A stretch of 64,000 nucleotides of DNA, taken from NCBI GenBank assembly GCA_963811225.1, contig CAWEQO010000004.1, positions 310,001 to 374,000 of the forward strand. The letters run 5' to 3'. The position numbers and the translations under genes are program-made. The notes beneath the pieces are model-generated. The model saw only the letters and a program-made list of their open reading frames with translations, was not told where the DNA came from and searched no databases. Source of the stretch: CAWEQO01 sp963811225 (GTDB taxonomy: Bacteria; Chloroflexota; Anaerolineae; Anaerolineales; Anaerolineaceae). Positions 26,509 to 34,799 of the stretch are shown here, piece after piece (the first letter of the stretch is position 1; each line of letters opens with the position of its first letter).

Positions 26509-27144
26509 TTACACAAAAAAAGGATTGGTCTCCAGTTCTTGTTTGACCGTGGTTTCGGGGCCGTGACCGTTCAGCAGGCGGGTCTCGGGTGGGAGGGAGA
26601 AAACCTGGCTGCGGATGCTGTCGATCAGGGTCTGATAGTCGCCGCCCGGCAGGTCGGTGCGGCCGATGCTGCCGCGAAAGATCACGTCGCCGACGAAGGC
26701 CGCCCCGCCGCCGGGTGCGTAGAACAGCACGTGCCCGGGGGTGTGTCCCGGCACGTGGCGGACCTCAACCCGGCTCTTGCCCAGGGGAAGATTCTGACCG
26801 TCGACCAGCAGGATGGTGGGCTGCGGCAGTCGCAGCACATTCAGGCCGAACATCGATGCTCCGCCGCCGGTGTTCCAAAGGTCTAGATCGGCGGGGTGCA
26901 GTGCGACTTGCAAAGGTTCTCGGATCGAATCCACGATCTCGTTGACCCCGGTCAGGTGGTCGAAGTGGGCGTGGGTCATCCATATCGAGCCCAGGTGATA
27001 TTCCCGGCGTTTGGCTTCTGCGACGACCAATTCACAGCCCACTGCGGGATCGATGACGACGGCCTCGCCCGAGTCGAGGTCGGCCAGCAGGTAGGTGTTA
27101 TTGTCGAGCGGACCCAGTACGAAGGTGACAATTTCGAGCGCCAT
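26509..27144 (-). CDS. MBL-fold metallo-hydrolase (glyoxalase II-like)
   Basis: The 211-residue protein has the THAHFDH metal motif (His58, His60, Asp62, His63), the GHTPGHV His and the GDVIFRGSIGRTD Asp, and a C-terminal NGHGPETT His, all as in the glyoxalase II/YcbL-like branch of metallo-beta-lactamase-fold hydrolases. It probably hydrolyses a thioester or similar ester in the cytosol; the exact substrate cannot be told. Its start codon overlaps the stop codon of the peptidase gene by one base (TGATG). Confidence 0.88.
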   Translation of the reverse strand: MALEIVTFVLGPLDNNTYLLADLDSGEAVVIDPAVGCELVVAEAKRREYHLGSIWMTHAHFDHLTGVNEIVDSIREPLQVALHPADLDLWNTGGGASMFGLNVLRLPQPTILLVDGQNLPLGKSRVEVRHVPGHTPGHVLFYAPGGGAAFVGDVIFRGSIGRTDLPGGDYQTLIDSIRSQVFSLPPETRLLNGHGPETTVKQELETNPFFV

Positions 27145-28250
27145 CAGTGCAAAACCCTCCAGGAGCGATCGAAGTCGCTCAGGCTCTCGGCGCCGGTGGC
27201 GGTCACGACGACATCGTCCTCGATGCGCACGCCGTTACGGCCCGGCAGGTAGATGCCCGGCTCGACCGTGAAGGTCATCCCTTCCTGCAAGATCAACTCG
27301 TTCTCGCCAAACATATAGGGCGGCTCGTGACCTTCCATGCCCAGGCCATGCCCCACCCGGTGGGTGAAGTATTCTCCGTAACCGGCATGTTCGATTACGT
27401 CCCGGGCGGCCTTATCGACTTGCCCGGCCGGGATGCCGGGGCGGGCGGCTTCGCGCCCTGCAGTGTTGGCCGCCAGCACCGTCTCGAAGATGCGCTTCAG
27501 CTCTGGCCGGGTCTCGCCGATGGCGAAGGTGCGGGTCAGATCGGAGACGTAGCCACGGTAAGCGCCGCCCCAATCAATGACGAGCAAGTCGCCGGGCTGG
27601 AGCTTGCGCTCGGAGGGCGAGGCATGCGGGTTGGCGCTGTTGGGTCCGCTCGAGACGATCGGCGTGAACGGGAATTCAGAGTCCGAGCCGGCTTTCAGGA
27701 GTTGGATGGACAGCTCGGAGGCAATCTGGCGCTCGCTGACCCCGATGTGGATGAAGGGGATGGTGGCTTGCAGGGCGTGCTGGGCGATATCGACCGCTTT
27801 GCGCATGGCGGCGATTTCATCCGTGTCTTTCTGCATGCGCAGCCGGCTGAGCACTTCGTCGGCGGAGACAAAACGGGCATGCGGGGCGGCGTCTTGCAGG
27901 AAGCGCATCTCCAGGAAGCGCAGCCGGTTGGGCTCGACGCCCACGGCCTTGCCGTCGAGGTCGATGGCTTTAGCTGCCTTTTCGAAGGCGCCGGCCCAGG
28001 AGGCCGGGTTGTCGCCGTAGGGGAAGCTCTGAATGGGGTATGGGTTGTTTTCCAGCTTGCGCAGTTCCAGCTCTGGCACGACGGCAGCGGCCCGGTCGGG
28101 CGGAGCCAGCAGCAGCACGGTGGGCCGCTCCATCAGGTGGAAGTTCAGCCCGGACAGGTAGGTGAGAGTGGGCCCGGGGTTCAGCGCGATGGCGTCAACG
28201 GGGGCGCTCTCCAGCAGTTGCATCAGGCGGTTCAGGCGTTGTTGGGACAT
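27144..28250 (-). CDS. M24 family Xaa-Pro peptidase
   Basis: The 368-residue protein has a creatinase-type N-terminal domain (about 1-130) and the pita-bread M24 domain (about 140-360). Two metal Asp motifs (VIDWGGAY and SDLTRTF), the HRVGHGLGMEGHE His, and two Glu motifs (TVEPGIYLPG and RIEDDVVV) are all present, so it should be an active aminopeptidase that removes residues before proline. AGGAGGA lies 3-5 nt before the start. It is the first gene of the pair with the MBL hydrolase. Confidence 0.9.
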   Translation of the reverse strand: MSQQRLNRLMQLLESAPVDAIALNPGPTLTYLSGLNFHLMERPTVLLLAPPDRAAAVVPELELRKLENNPYPIQSFPYGDNPASWAGAFEKAAKAIDLDGKAVGVEPNRLRFLEMRFLQDAAPHARFVSADEVLSRLRMQKDTDEIAAMRKAVDIAQHALQATIPFIHIGVSERQIASELSIQLLKAGSDSEFPFTPIVSSGPNSANPHASPSERKLQPGDLLVIDWGGAYRGYVSDLTRTFAIGETRPELKRIFETVLAANTAGREAARPGIPAGQVDKAARDVIEHAGYGEYFTHRVGHGLGMEGHEPPYMFGENELILQEGMTFTVEPGIYLPGRNGVRIEDDVVVTATGAESLSDFDRSWRVLH

Positions 28251-28276
28251 AAGTCCTCCTGGAATGAATTATACAT

Positions 28277-28354
28277 GGAAGAGAACAGAGGGTAGAGAAC
28301 AATTCCTGCAGGGTTGCTTTTGCAGGAATTGTTCTCTACCCTCTGTTCTCTTCC
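28277..28354. terminator. 34-bp perfect hairpin overlapping the 3' end of the VOC gene
   Basis: Arms 28277-28310 and 28321-28354 are perfect complements with a 10-nt loop. The right arm encodes the last six codons and stop of the VOC gene. Confidence 0.8.
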
Positions 28355-28743
28355 TTCAACTGCAGCAGATCCCAGCGGTTGCCATACAGGTCCTCGAACA
28401 CGGCCACCAGCCCATAGTCCGCTTCCTTCGGTGGGCGGATAAACCGGATCCCATTGGCCACCATCTCGTGATAGTCGCGCCAGAAATCGTCCGTGTTCAG
28501 AAACAGGAATACTCTTCCCCCGGCCTGGTTACCGATGAACAGCTCCTGCTCGGGTTTGGAGGCTCTGGCCAGCAGCATTGTTGTCCCTATCGAGCCGGGC
28601 GGAGACACAACCACCCAGCGCTTATCCTGCTCCGGCTGGTAGGTATCCTCAACCAGGGTGAAATGGAGCTTCTGCGTATAAAACGCAATGGCCTCATCGT
28701 AATCCCGCACAACGAGCGCTACATGCACGATAGACTGTTTCAT
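28336..28743 (-). CDS. VOC-superfamily protein (glyoxalase/dioxygenase fold)
   Basis: The 135-residue protein has two beta-alpha-beta-beta-beta modules: VHVALVVRDYDEAIAFYTQKLHF at the start, and the second half with GRVFLFLNTDDF and FEDLYGNRWDLLQ. His7 and Glu in the C-terminal strand are candidate metal ligands. Substrate is unknown. It lies 1 nt downstream of the small unknown gene on the same strand. Its last codons are part of a perfect hairpin, so the C-terminal tail (EENRG) may be a by-product of that element. Confidence 0.84.
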   Translation of the reverse strand: MKQSIVHVALVVRDYDEAIAFYTQKLHFTLVEDTYQPEQDKRWVVVSPPGSIGTTMLLARASKPEQELFIGNQAGGRVFLFLNTDDFWRDYHEMVANGIRFIRPPKEADYGLVAVFEDLYGNRWDLLQLKEENRG

Positions 28744-28744
28744 G

Positions 28745-29149
28745 TTAATCCCGTTCGCTCACGATCCAGGTCTTAGCGACTTCAGGATCGCGAAAATACT
28801 TTACCGGCAAATTGGCAAACTCCCCGGCCGCCTTCAGGCGCTTGTTGATCCGCCGCTGGTCGCCAGTCGAACAGCCCACCAGGGCGAGCTTGAGAGTGCG
28901 AGGGCGAATCTGGCGCAGAAATTCAATGAACTCAGTGACAACTCGATCCGAGAGCCGGGTGCCATAGAAGTCAATCCACATCCCAATGCTGCGGTTTTGC
29001 TCCAGGAAGAAGGCAGCGTCGGCTTTCATCATGGCGATGAGCGCGTTTTCGTCGGCTTCGTAGCTGCCCAGGTGCAGGCCAAACAGCTCTCCTCCCTTAT
29101 AAGGGTAGGGAAAAATTGCTCCATCGGGTGCTTTTTTATTGTAGGGCAT
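28745..29149 (-). CDS. Unknown small soluble protein (STAS/SpoIIAA-like layout)
   Basis: The 134-residue protein has alternating strands and helices (IGMWIDFYG, LKLALVGCS, NLPVKYFRDPEVAKTWI), which resembles STAS-like single-domain proteins, but I am not certain of a family. No membrane segment or signal is present. GGAG lies 5 nt before the start. It is 1 nt upstream of the VOC gene, so the two are translated together. Confidence 0.68.
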   Translation of the reverse strand: MPYNKKAPDGAIFPYPYKGGELFGLHLGSYEADENALIAMMKADAAFFLEQNRSIGMWIDFYGTRLSDRVVTEFIEFLRQIRPRTLKLALVGCSTGDQRRINKRLKAAGEFANLPVKYFRDPEVAKTWIVSERD

Positions 29150-29265
29150 TTTATTCTCCAGCCACTGCCGATATCTGACAGGAACAATACCTATTATAGC
29201 GAAGCAGCTCCCATCTAGTGATCGGATTTCTGCCAGAAACTCTCTTCTCCGTTTTTATTTTAGCC

Positions 29266-29294
29266 TTGACAGGACCACACCCTTGGGTTAAAAT
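29266..29294 (+). promoter_or_regulatory. Consensus promoter of the tRNA-Ala genes
   Basis: TTGACA (29266-29271), a 17-nt spacer and TAAAAT (29289-29294) lie 19 nt before the first tRNA, typical for a strong stable-RNA promoter. Confidence 0.85.
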
Positions 29295-29313
29295 CTTGAT
29301 CACCCTCCAACAG

Positions 29314-29386
29314 GGGCCTGTAGCGCAGTTGGGAGCGCGCTTCAATCGCACTGAAGAGGTCGAGGGTTCGAATCCCTCCAGGTCCA
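29314..29386 (+). tRNA. tRNA-Ala (anticodon CGC)
   Basis: The 73-nt cloverleaf folds fully: 7-bp acceptor, GCGC D stem, 5-bp CTTCA/TGAAG anticodon stem with loop ATCGCAC, and GAGGG/CCCTC T stem with TTCGAAT loop. The G3-U70 wobble in the acceptor (GGG/TCC) is the alanine identity element. CCA is not encoded. It reads GCG codons. Confidence 0.93.
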
Positions 29387-29435
29387 CTTGAAGCGAGCCC
29401 CGACCCGGCAGGTTGGTTGGTTGACAGTAGAATAA

Positions 29436-29508
29436 GGGCCCATAGCGCAGTTGGGAGCGCGCCTCAATGGCATTGAGGAGGCCGAGGGTTCGAATCCCTC
29501 TGGGTCCA
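29436..29508 (+). tRNA. tRNA-Ala (anticodon GGC)
   Basis: The 73-nt cloverleaf resembles the preceding tRNA closely, with anticodon stem CCTCA/TGAGG and loop ATGGCAT giving anticodon GGC. G3-U70 is again present. It lies 49 nt after the first tRNA and is probably cotranscribed; it reads GCC and GCU codons. Confidence 0.93.
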
Positions 29509-29555
29509 CTAAAATCAGGGAGTCGGGAATGAAAGAGGGTTCTGACTCCTTAATC

Positions 29556-29830
29556 GTTTAAATGCAGAAAGCTGTGGCAGGAGTAGTAGATCATCCGCCA
29601 GCGAGCCGGGAAACTGGTGTGAGCCCGGCAGGTGCAAGCGGAGCGCCTGAGATCGAACTCGCCTGCCGGTCCATGTAAGTGGACGGGCTGTGCCGGTGAA
29701 TATGTTCGACAGCCGGGGCCGGGTTTCGCCCGTTAGCGCGAACCAGAGCGGCCTGAGGAGAGAATCCTTGGGCAAGCAGGGTGGTACCACGGAGAATTGC
29801 CTTCGCCCCTGAACCGGGCGAAGGTTTTTG
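29556..29830 (+). promoter_or_regulatory. T-box leader of leuS
   Basis: The 5' leader carries the conserved T-box sequence (AGGGTGGTACCACGG at 29779-29793) and a terminator with a 9-bp stem (29800-29808 with 29816-29824) followed by TTTTT. A CTC at 29658-29660 after GAA is the candidate leucine specifier codon. The TGGT bulge would pair with an ACCA tRNA end, matching the A discriminator of tRNA-Leu. Uncharged tRNA-Leu should prevent termination and raise leuS expression. Confidence 0.9.
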
Positions 29831-29854
29831 TTTGAAATGATAGAGGAGAAATTA

Positions 29855-32311
29855 ATGTCGAAACGCCAGGTTCCGGTCTATAAGCCGGAAGAGATTGAGC
29901 CCAAGTGGCAGGCCAAGTGGGAAGCGGACGGCCTGTATCACGCCGATATCGACCAGAGCCGCCCCAAGCATTACGCCTTAACCATGCTGCCGTATCCGTC
30001 GGGCAATTTGCACATTGGACACTGGTATGCCATGACCCCCTCGGACGCGCGCGCCCGTTACATGCGCATGCAGGGTTACAATGTGATGTTCCCGATGGGC
30101 TTCGACGCCTTTGGCCTCCCGGCCGAGAACGCCGCGATCAAGCGCAACATTCACCCCAAAGAGTGGACGTACAACAACATCGACACGATGCGCAAACAGC
30201 TCAAGAGCATGGGCGCGATGTTCGATTGGCGGCGTGAGATGGTCAGCGCCGACACGGAATATTATCGCTGGACGCAATGGTTCTTTGTCCAGCTCTACAC
30301 GCACGGCCTGGCTTACCGCAAGATGTCGCCCGTAGACTGGTGCCCCAACTGTAACACGACCCTGGCTCGCGAGCAGGTGTGGGGCGAAGACCGCCACTGC
30401 GAGCGCTGCGATACCCCCGTGATCAAAAAGAACCTGGAACAGTGGTTCTTCCGCACGACCCAGTACGCCGATGAGCTGCTGGATTTCGATGGCATGGACT
30501 GGCCCGAGCGTGTTCGCACCCTGCAGACCAACTGGATTGGCCGCTCAGAAGGCGCGGCGGTCACCTTCCAGACCGAGCAGGGCGACCCGCTGGAAGTGTT
30601 CACGACCCGTCCGGACACGCTGTGGGGCGCAACCTTCATGGTGCTGGCGCCCGAGCATCCGCTGGTTAAGCAGATCACCACCCAAGAGCAGCGCGCCGCG
30701 GTGGAGGAATACGTCGAACAGGCCGTGCGTCAGACAGACATCCAGCGTGAAGCCACCGACAAGGAAAAGACCGGCGTATTCACCGGCGGTTACGCCATCA
30801 ACCCGGTCAATGGCGAACAAATCCCGATTTGGATTGCCGACTATGTGTTGATGACCTACGGAACCGGCGCGATCATGGCTGTGCCTGCCCACGATCAGCG
30901 CGACTTCGAGTTCGCCCGTGAGTTTGGACTGGAGATCCGCCCGGTGATCCAGCCGGAAGGCGTGGACGTGATTGAAGCGGGCGCAATGACCGAAGCGATC
31001 CCCGCCCACGGAACCATGATCAATTCCGGCCATCTGACCGGCACTACCGGGGAAGAGGCGTTCCCGAAGATCGTCGCGTACCTGGAAGAGAAAGGCGCCG
31101 GGCACGGAGCGGTCAACTACCGCCTGCGTGACTGGCTGATCTCGCGCCAGCGCTACTGGGGCGCGCCGATCCCGATGGTCTACTGCAAGGAATGCGGCGT
31201 GATGCCCGTGCCGGAGGATCAACTGCCGGTGACCCTGCCGGACGACGTGGAGTGGCGGCCGACCGGTGAGAGCCCGCTGAAGCTGCACCCCACCTGGCGC
31301 TTCACCACCTGCCCCAAGTGCGGCGGTCCGGCCGAGCGTGACACAGACACGATGGACACTTTCATGTGCTCGTCGTGGTATCACTTGCGCTACCTGAGCC
31401 CGCACTACAATCAGGGCCCGTTCGACCCCAAGGAATATGATTACTGGATGCCGGTAGACGTCTATACGGGCGGTGTGGAACACGCCAACATGCACCTGAT
31501 CTACACGCGTTTCTTCCACAAGGCCTTCCGCGACATGGGCGTCACCAAAGGCAAAGAGCCGATGATTGTGATGCGCAACCAGGGCCAGATCTTGGGACCG
31601 GACGGCCAGCGGATGAGTAAGAGCCGCGGCAACGTCGTCGACCCGGACGAGCAGGTGCGCATGTACGGCGCCGACACGGTGCGAGCCTACCTCATGTTTG
31701 GCTATCGATGGTCGGAGGGTGGGCCGTGGGACCCGGGCAACATCCAGGGGCCGACGCGCTGGCTGTACAAGACCTGGAGCACGGTGCTGGAACCTGGCGA
31801 CAGCAAGCCGGTCTCGAAGGACGACCGCCGGGCGCTGCGGCGTAAGGTGCACCAGACCTTGGATCGGGTGACCAACGACTTTGAGGCGTTTGAGTTCAAC
31901 ACGGTCATCTCGTCGCTCATGGAGCTGATGAACGAGATGAGCCGCTACAAGGCCCAGGGCGGCTGCGATACGCCCGAATGGAATGAAGCGCTGGAGATCT
32001 ACCTGCTCATGCTGGCGCCGGTGGCCCCCCATATTACCGAGGAACTGTGGTCGCAGATGGGCAAGCCTTACTCGATCCACACCCAGGAATGGCCAAAGGT
32101 GGACGAAAAAGCCGCCAAAGAGGATGAGATCATCCTGGTGGTGCAGATCAACGGCAAGCTGCGCGATCGCATCAACGTGCCGGTGGGGATCAGCGAGTTC
32201 GATGCCAAGGCCAAGGCGCTGGAGAGCGAAGCGGTCGTGCGCCAGTTGGATGGCAAGTCGCCGCGCAAGGTGATCTACGTGCCGGGGCGGCTGGTGAATA
32301 TCGTAATGTAG
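29855..32311 (+). CDS. leuS: Leucyl-tRNA synthetase
   Basis: The 818-residue class I synthetase charges tRNA-Leu. The HIGH motif is at 53-56 (NLHIGHWYAM), the CP1 editing domain with the T-rich motif FTTRPDTLWGATF lies at about 245-260, a zinc-type Cys pair WCPNC follows about residue 165, and the KMSKS motif appears as RMSKS at 586-590. The anticodon and C-terminal domains are complete. GAGGAG lies 7 nt before the ATG at 29855; upstream in-frame ATGs lie in the T-box terminator. Expression is controlled by the T-box. Confidence 0.96.
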   Translation: MSKRQVPVYKPEEIEPKWQAKWEADGLYHADIDQSRPKHYALTMLPYPSGNLHIGHWYAMTPSDARARYMRMQGYNVMFPMGFDAFGLPAENAAIKRNIHPKEWTYNNIDTMRKQLKSMGAMFDWRREMVSADTEYYRWTQWFFVQLYTHGLAYRKMSPVDWCPNCNTTLAREQVWGEDRHCERCDTPVIKKNLEQWFFRTTQYADELLDFDGMDWPERVRTLQTNWIGRSEGAAVTFQTEQGDPLEVFTTRPDTLWGATFMVLAPEHPLVKQITTQEQRAAVEEYVEQAVRQTDIQREATDKEKTGVFTGGYAINPVNGEQIPIWIADYVLMTYGTGAIMAVPAHDQRDFEFAREFGLEIRPVIQPEGVDVIEAGAMTEAIPAHGTMINSGHLTGTTGEEAFPKIVAYLEEKGAGHGAVNYRLRDWLISRQRYWGAPIPMVYCKECGVMPVPEDQLPVTLPDDVEWRPTGESPLKLHPTWRFTTCPKCGGPAERDTDTMDTFMCSSWYHLRYLSPHYNQGPFDPKEYDYWMPVDVYTGGVEHANMHLIYTRFFHKAFRDMGVTKGKEPMIVMRNQGQILGPDGQRMSKSRGNVVDPDEQVRMYGADTVRAYLMFGYRWSEGGPWDPGNIQGPTRWLYKTWSTVLEPGDSKPVSKDDRRALRRKVHQTLDRVTNDFEAFEFNTVISSLMELMNEMSRYKAQGGCDTPEWNEALEIYLLMLAPVAPHITEELWSQMGKPYSIHTQEWPKVDEKAAKEDEIILVVQINGKLRDRINVPVGISEFDAKAKALESEAVVRQLDGKSPRKVIYVPGRLVNIVM

Positions 32312-32388
32312 ACGGATCCTACTTGCCAGCACAAATCATTGGAACGGACCTTCAAGGCGTGTTCCACTTTGCAAGAGGATAGTAGAAT

Positions 32389-32421
32389 AGGTGGAACGCA
32401 CGCTTAGCGTGCGTTCCACCT
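32389..32421. terminator. 16-bp palindrome between leuS and the creatininase gene
   Basis: Arms 32389-32404 and 32406-32421 are perfect complements around one central base. The arm core GGTGGAACGCAC recurs in the hairpin at 56514, suggesting a repeat family. T-rich bases (TTCTGTTT) follow on the plus strand. Confidence 0.65.
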
Positions 32422-32440
32422 TCTGTTTAAGGAGACCGGT

Positions 32441-33121
32441 ATGCGTTTTGAAGAACTGAACTGGATGGATGTGGAAGAGTACCTCAAGCACGATGACCGC
32501 TTGATGCTGGTGCTTGGCGCGACCGAGCAGCATGGCTACCTCAGCCTGGCTACGGATTCATTGATCCCAATGACGCTGGCGGACTCGGCCAGTCGGCGCG
32601 CGAACGTGCTGGTGGCGCCGCCGATGAACTTCGGCGTGTCGCCCTACTTCCTGGCCTATCCCGGCACGATCAGCCTGCGGCCTGAGACCTTGATGGCGGT
32701 GGTGGAGGATGCGATCACTTCGCTGCACGGCTGCGGTTTCCGGCGCATCCTGGTGCTCAACGGTCACGGCGGCAACGATGGGGTGCGCGGCAAGCTGTGG
32801 GAGCTTGCCAATCGCCTGCCGGGACTGCACCTGGCGTGGTATGCCTGGTGGACGTCGCACAGTGTAGAAGAGGTGGCCCGCAAGCACGAGATCAAACCTT
32901 ATCACGCCAGTTGGCTGGAGGCCTTCCCGTTCACGACCGTGGCCGAGCTGCCGGAGGGCGTCAAGACGCCGGTATCGGTCAAGGGCATGCTGAACGCCGA
33001 AGAGAGCCGCAAGGCATACGGCGACGGCGTCTTCGGTGGGCCGTACAAGGTGGCCCCTGAGATCATGGATGAGCTGTTCGCTGCGGCACTGGAGGACGTG
33101 CTGCATCTGCTGGAATTTTAA
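32441..33121 (+). CDS. Creatininase-family amidohydrolase
   Basis: The 226-residue protein has the creatininase fold motifs: GATEQHGYLSLATD, with the metal-binding Glu, His and Asp near residues 29-38, and NGHGGNDG with the second metal site near residue 107. Family members include creatininases, mycofactocin and F420/riboflavin precursor hydrolases, and no partner gene narrows the substrate. AAGGAG lies 7 nt upstream. It stands alone between a palindrome and a long hairpin that begins right after its stop. Confidence 0.87.
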   Translation: MRFEELNWMDVEEYLKHDDRLMLVLGATEQHGYLSLATDSLIPMTLADSASRRANVLVAPPMNFGVSPYFLAYPGTISLRPETLMAVVEDAITSLHGCGFRRILVLNGHGGNDGVRGKLWELANRLPGLHLAWYAWWTSHSVEEVARKHEIKPYHASWLEAFPFTTVAELPEGVKTPVSVKGMLNAEESRKAYGDGVFGGPYKVAPEIMDELFAAALEDVLHLLEF

Positions 33122-33210
33122 GAGGAAAGAAAGTTGAGAGCCGAGAGCAGTAAGAGTCCCTTTTGGTCAAAGGGGACTCTTACTGCTCTCTGTGCTCACT
33201 TTCTTTCCTC
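33122..33210. terminator. 39-nt-arm hairpin between the creatininase and MgtC-like genes
   Basis: Arms 33122-33160 and 33172-33210 pair almost fully, with a few mismatches. The left arm starts at the base after the creatininase stop codon, and the right arm ends 15 nt before the -10 box of the next gene. Confidence 0.78.
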
Positions 33211-33224
33211 TTTTCCAAATCGGT

Positions 33225-33230
33225 TATACT
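33225..33230 (+). promoter_or_regulatory. -10 box of the leaderless MgtC-like gene
   Basis: TATACT lies 6 nt before the ATG at 33237. The -35 region would fall in the right arm of the preceding hairpin and is not a good match. Confidence 0.5.
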
Positions 33231-33236
33231 TCAAAC

Positions 33237-33884
33237 ATGGAAACTGCCTACCCGATCCTATCCGGAGAAATGATCAAGCTGCTGCTTGCCATCCTGGTGG
33301 GTGGGGCGATTGGGATCGAGCGTGAGCTGCGCGACAAGGATGCAGGCTTCCGCACCCTGATCTTTATTTGCGTCGGCTCGACCATCTTCACGATCTTCTC
33401 ACTGCGCCTGTCGCCCGAGGGTGACCCGACCCGCATCGCGTCGAACATCGTCAGCGGTGTGGGCTTCCTGGGCGCCGGAGTGATCCTGCGGGAACGCGGC
33501 CAGGTGCGCGGCCTGACGACTGCCTCGACCATCTGGTTGACGGCGGCGCTGGGGCTGGGCATTGGTGCAGGGCACTACACCTTCGTGATCTTAGCGACGC
33601 TGACGATCTTGTTCATTCTGCTGTTCTTCCCGCGTATCGAGGGTTGGATGGGGCAGATGTCGGAGACCCGCATTTACGAGATCACCTGTAAGCAAGATCA
33701 GGCCAAAATGGAAGCGATCCGCAAGGCGTGGAAAGCGCATTCTCTGAAGATCATCGATCACAAGCTGGGCAAGTATGAGGAACTGATGATGTGCACCTGG
33801 ACCATCTACGGCAAGAGCGACAACCACGAGAAGATGGTCGATATGCTGTTCAACGATCCAGATATCGTCTCCTTCAGCTTCTAG
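33237..33884 (+). CDS. MgtC/SapB-family membrane protein
   Basis: The 215-residue protein has the MgtC N-terminal membrane domain with four to five helices (about 10-140): LLLAILVGGAIGIERELRDKDAGFRT, the GVGFLGAGVILRE motif and LTTASTIWLTAALGLGIGAG, then a soluble C-terminal domain (about 150-215). MgtC-like proteins act in Mg2+ limitation and ATPase regulation. ATG at 33237 is chosen because TATACT sits 6 nt upstream, giving a leaderless start; no ribosome site precedes any start. Confidence 0.86.
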   Translation: METAYPILSGEMIKLLLAILVGGAIGIERELRDKDAGFRTLIFICVGSTIFTIFSLRLSPEGDPTRIASNIVSGVGFLGAGVILRERGQVRGLTTASTIWLTAALGLGIGAGHYTFVILATLTILFILLFFPRIEGWMGQMSETRIYEITCKQDQAKMEAIRKAWKAHSLKIIDHKLGKYEELMMCTWTIYGKSDNHEKMVDMLFNDPDIVSFSF

Positions 33885-33928
33885 GCAGATTCTCGCGTAG
33901 CCAAAATACAAAGCGACAGGAACAAGAG

Positions 33929-34789
33929 ATGGTCACGATCCATGAAGCATTCGTAACGGCTGCGGGCCGCCGCATTCACTACTACCAGGCCGGGGAGCAG
34001 GGCTCTCCGGTCGTTCTGCTGCATGGGGGCGGGATCGACTCGGCCATGGTATCCTGGAGACTGACCCTCCCCGCGCTGGCCGAATCGCACGTGGTCTATG
34101 CGCCCGATTTGCCGGGTTACGGCCTGAGCGAGTGGGAGGGTGGCGCTTACAGCATCCAACTGCTCATCCAAACCCTTCACGGGTTGATGGATGCCTGGGG
34201 GCTGCCGAAGGCGGCCCTGGTGGGCCTTTCGATGGGCGGCGGGACGGCGCTGGGTTATGCGCTGGCGCATCCTGAGCGGGTGTCGAAGCTGGTGCTGGTA
34301 GACAGCTACGGACTGTCGCGCAATGTGCCCTTCCAAACCCTCTCTTATCTATTCGTCAAGATGCCGCTGGTCAACCCGATAACGTGGTGGAGCCTGCGCC
34401 AGAGCCGGGCGCTGACACGCTGGACCTTGAGCTATATTCTAAAGAATCCGGAGGCGATTACTTCGGAACTGGTGGACGAGGTGTATGCGATCGTGCGCCG
34501 CCCGGGCATCGAGCAGGCCTTTGCCGCCTTCCAAAACGATGAAATCACCCCTCGTGGTTTGCGTACCAGCTACATGGATCGTCTGGATGAGCTGTCGGTG
34601 GAAACGTTAATCGTTCACGGCGACCAGGACATCCTCGTTCCGTTGAAGGATGCCCGGGAGGCGGCAGAGCGCATCCCCAACGCCCGCCTGGAGGTGCTGC
34701 ATCACGCCGGTCACTGGTCTGCTCGCGACGATCCGGAGCAGTTCAACCGGCTGGTGGCGGACTTCCTGTTCGAAAAATCCTCTGGGTAA
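33929..34789 (+). CDS. Alpha/beta hydrolase
   Basis: The 286-residue protein is a classic alpha/beta hydrolase: VVLLHGGGIDSA oxyanion region, nucleophile Ser101 in GLSMGG, an acid in VHGDQDILVP near residue 230, and catalytic His in LHHAGHWSARDDPEQFN near 260. It resembles meta-cleavage-product hydrolases and esterases; the substrate is unknown. AGGAAC lies 8 nt before the ATG. It is followed 10 nt later by the cupin gene, so the two probably form an operon. Confidence 0.87.
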   Translation: MVTIHEAFVTAAGRRIHYYQAGEQGSPVVLLHGGGIDSAMVSWRLTLPALAESHVVYAPDLPGYGLSEWEGGAYSIQLLIQTLHGLMDAWGLPKAALVGLSMGGGTALGYALAHPERVSKLVLVDSYGLSRNVPFQTLSYLFVKMPLVNPITWWSLRQSRALTRWTLSYILKNPEAITSELVDEVYAIVRRPGIEQAFAAFQNDEITPRGLRTSYMDRLDELSVETLIVHGDQDILVPLKDAREAAERIPNARLEVLHHAGHWSARDDPEQFNRLVADFLFEKSSG

Positions 34790-34799
34790 GGAGAATGAC

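Noticed and set aside
30545..32332. 595-codon open frame on the minus strand
   Set aside because: It lies wholly opposite leuS, has no ribosome site and no recognisable domain; long antisense frames are common at this GC content.
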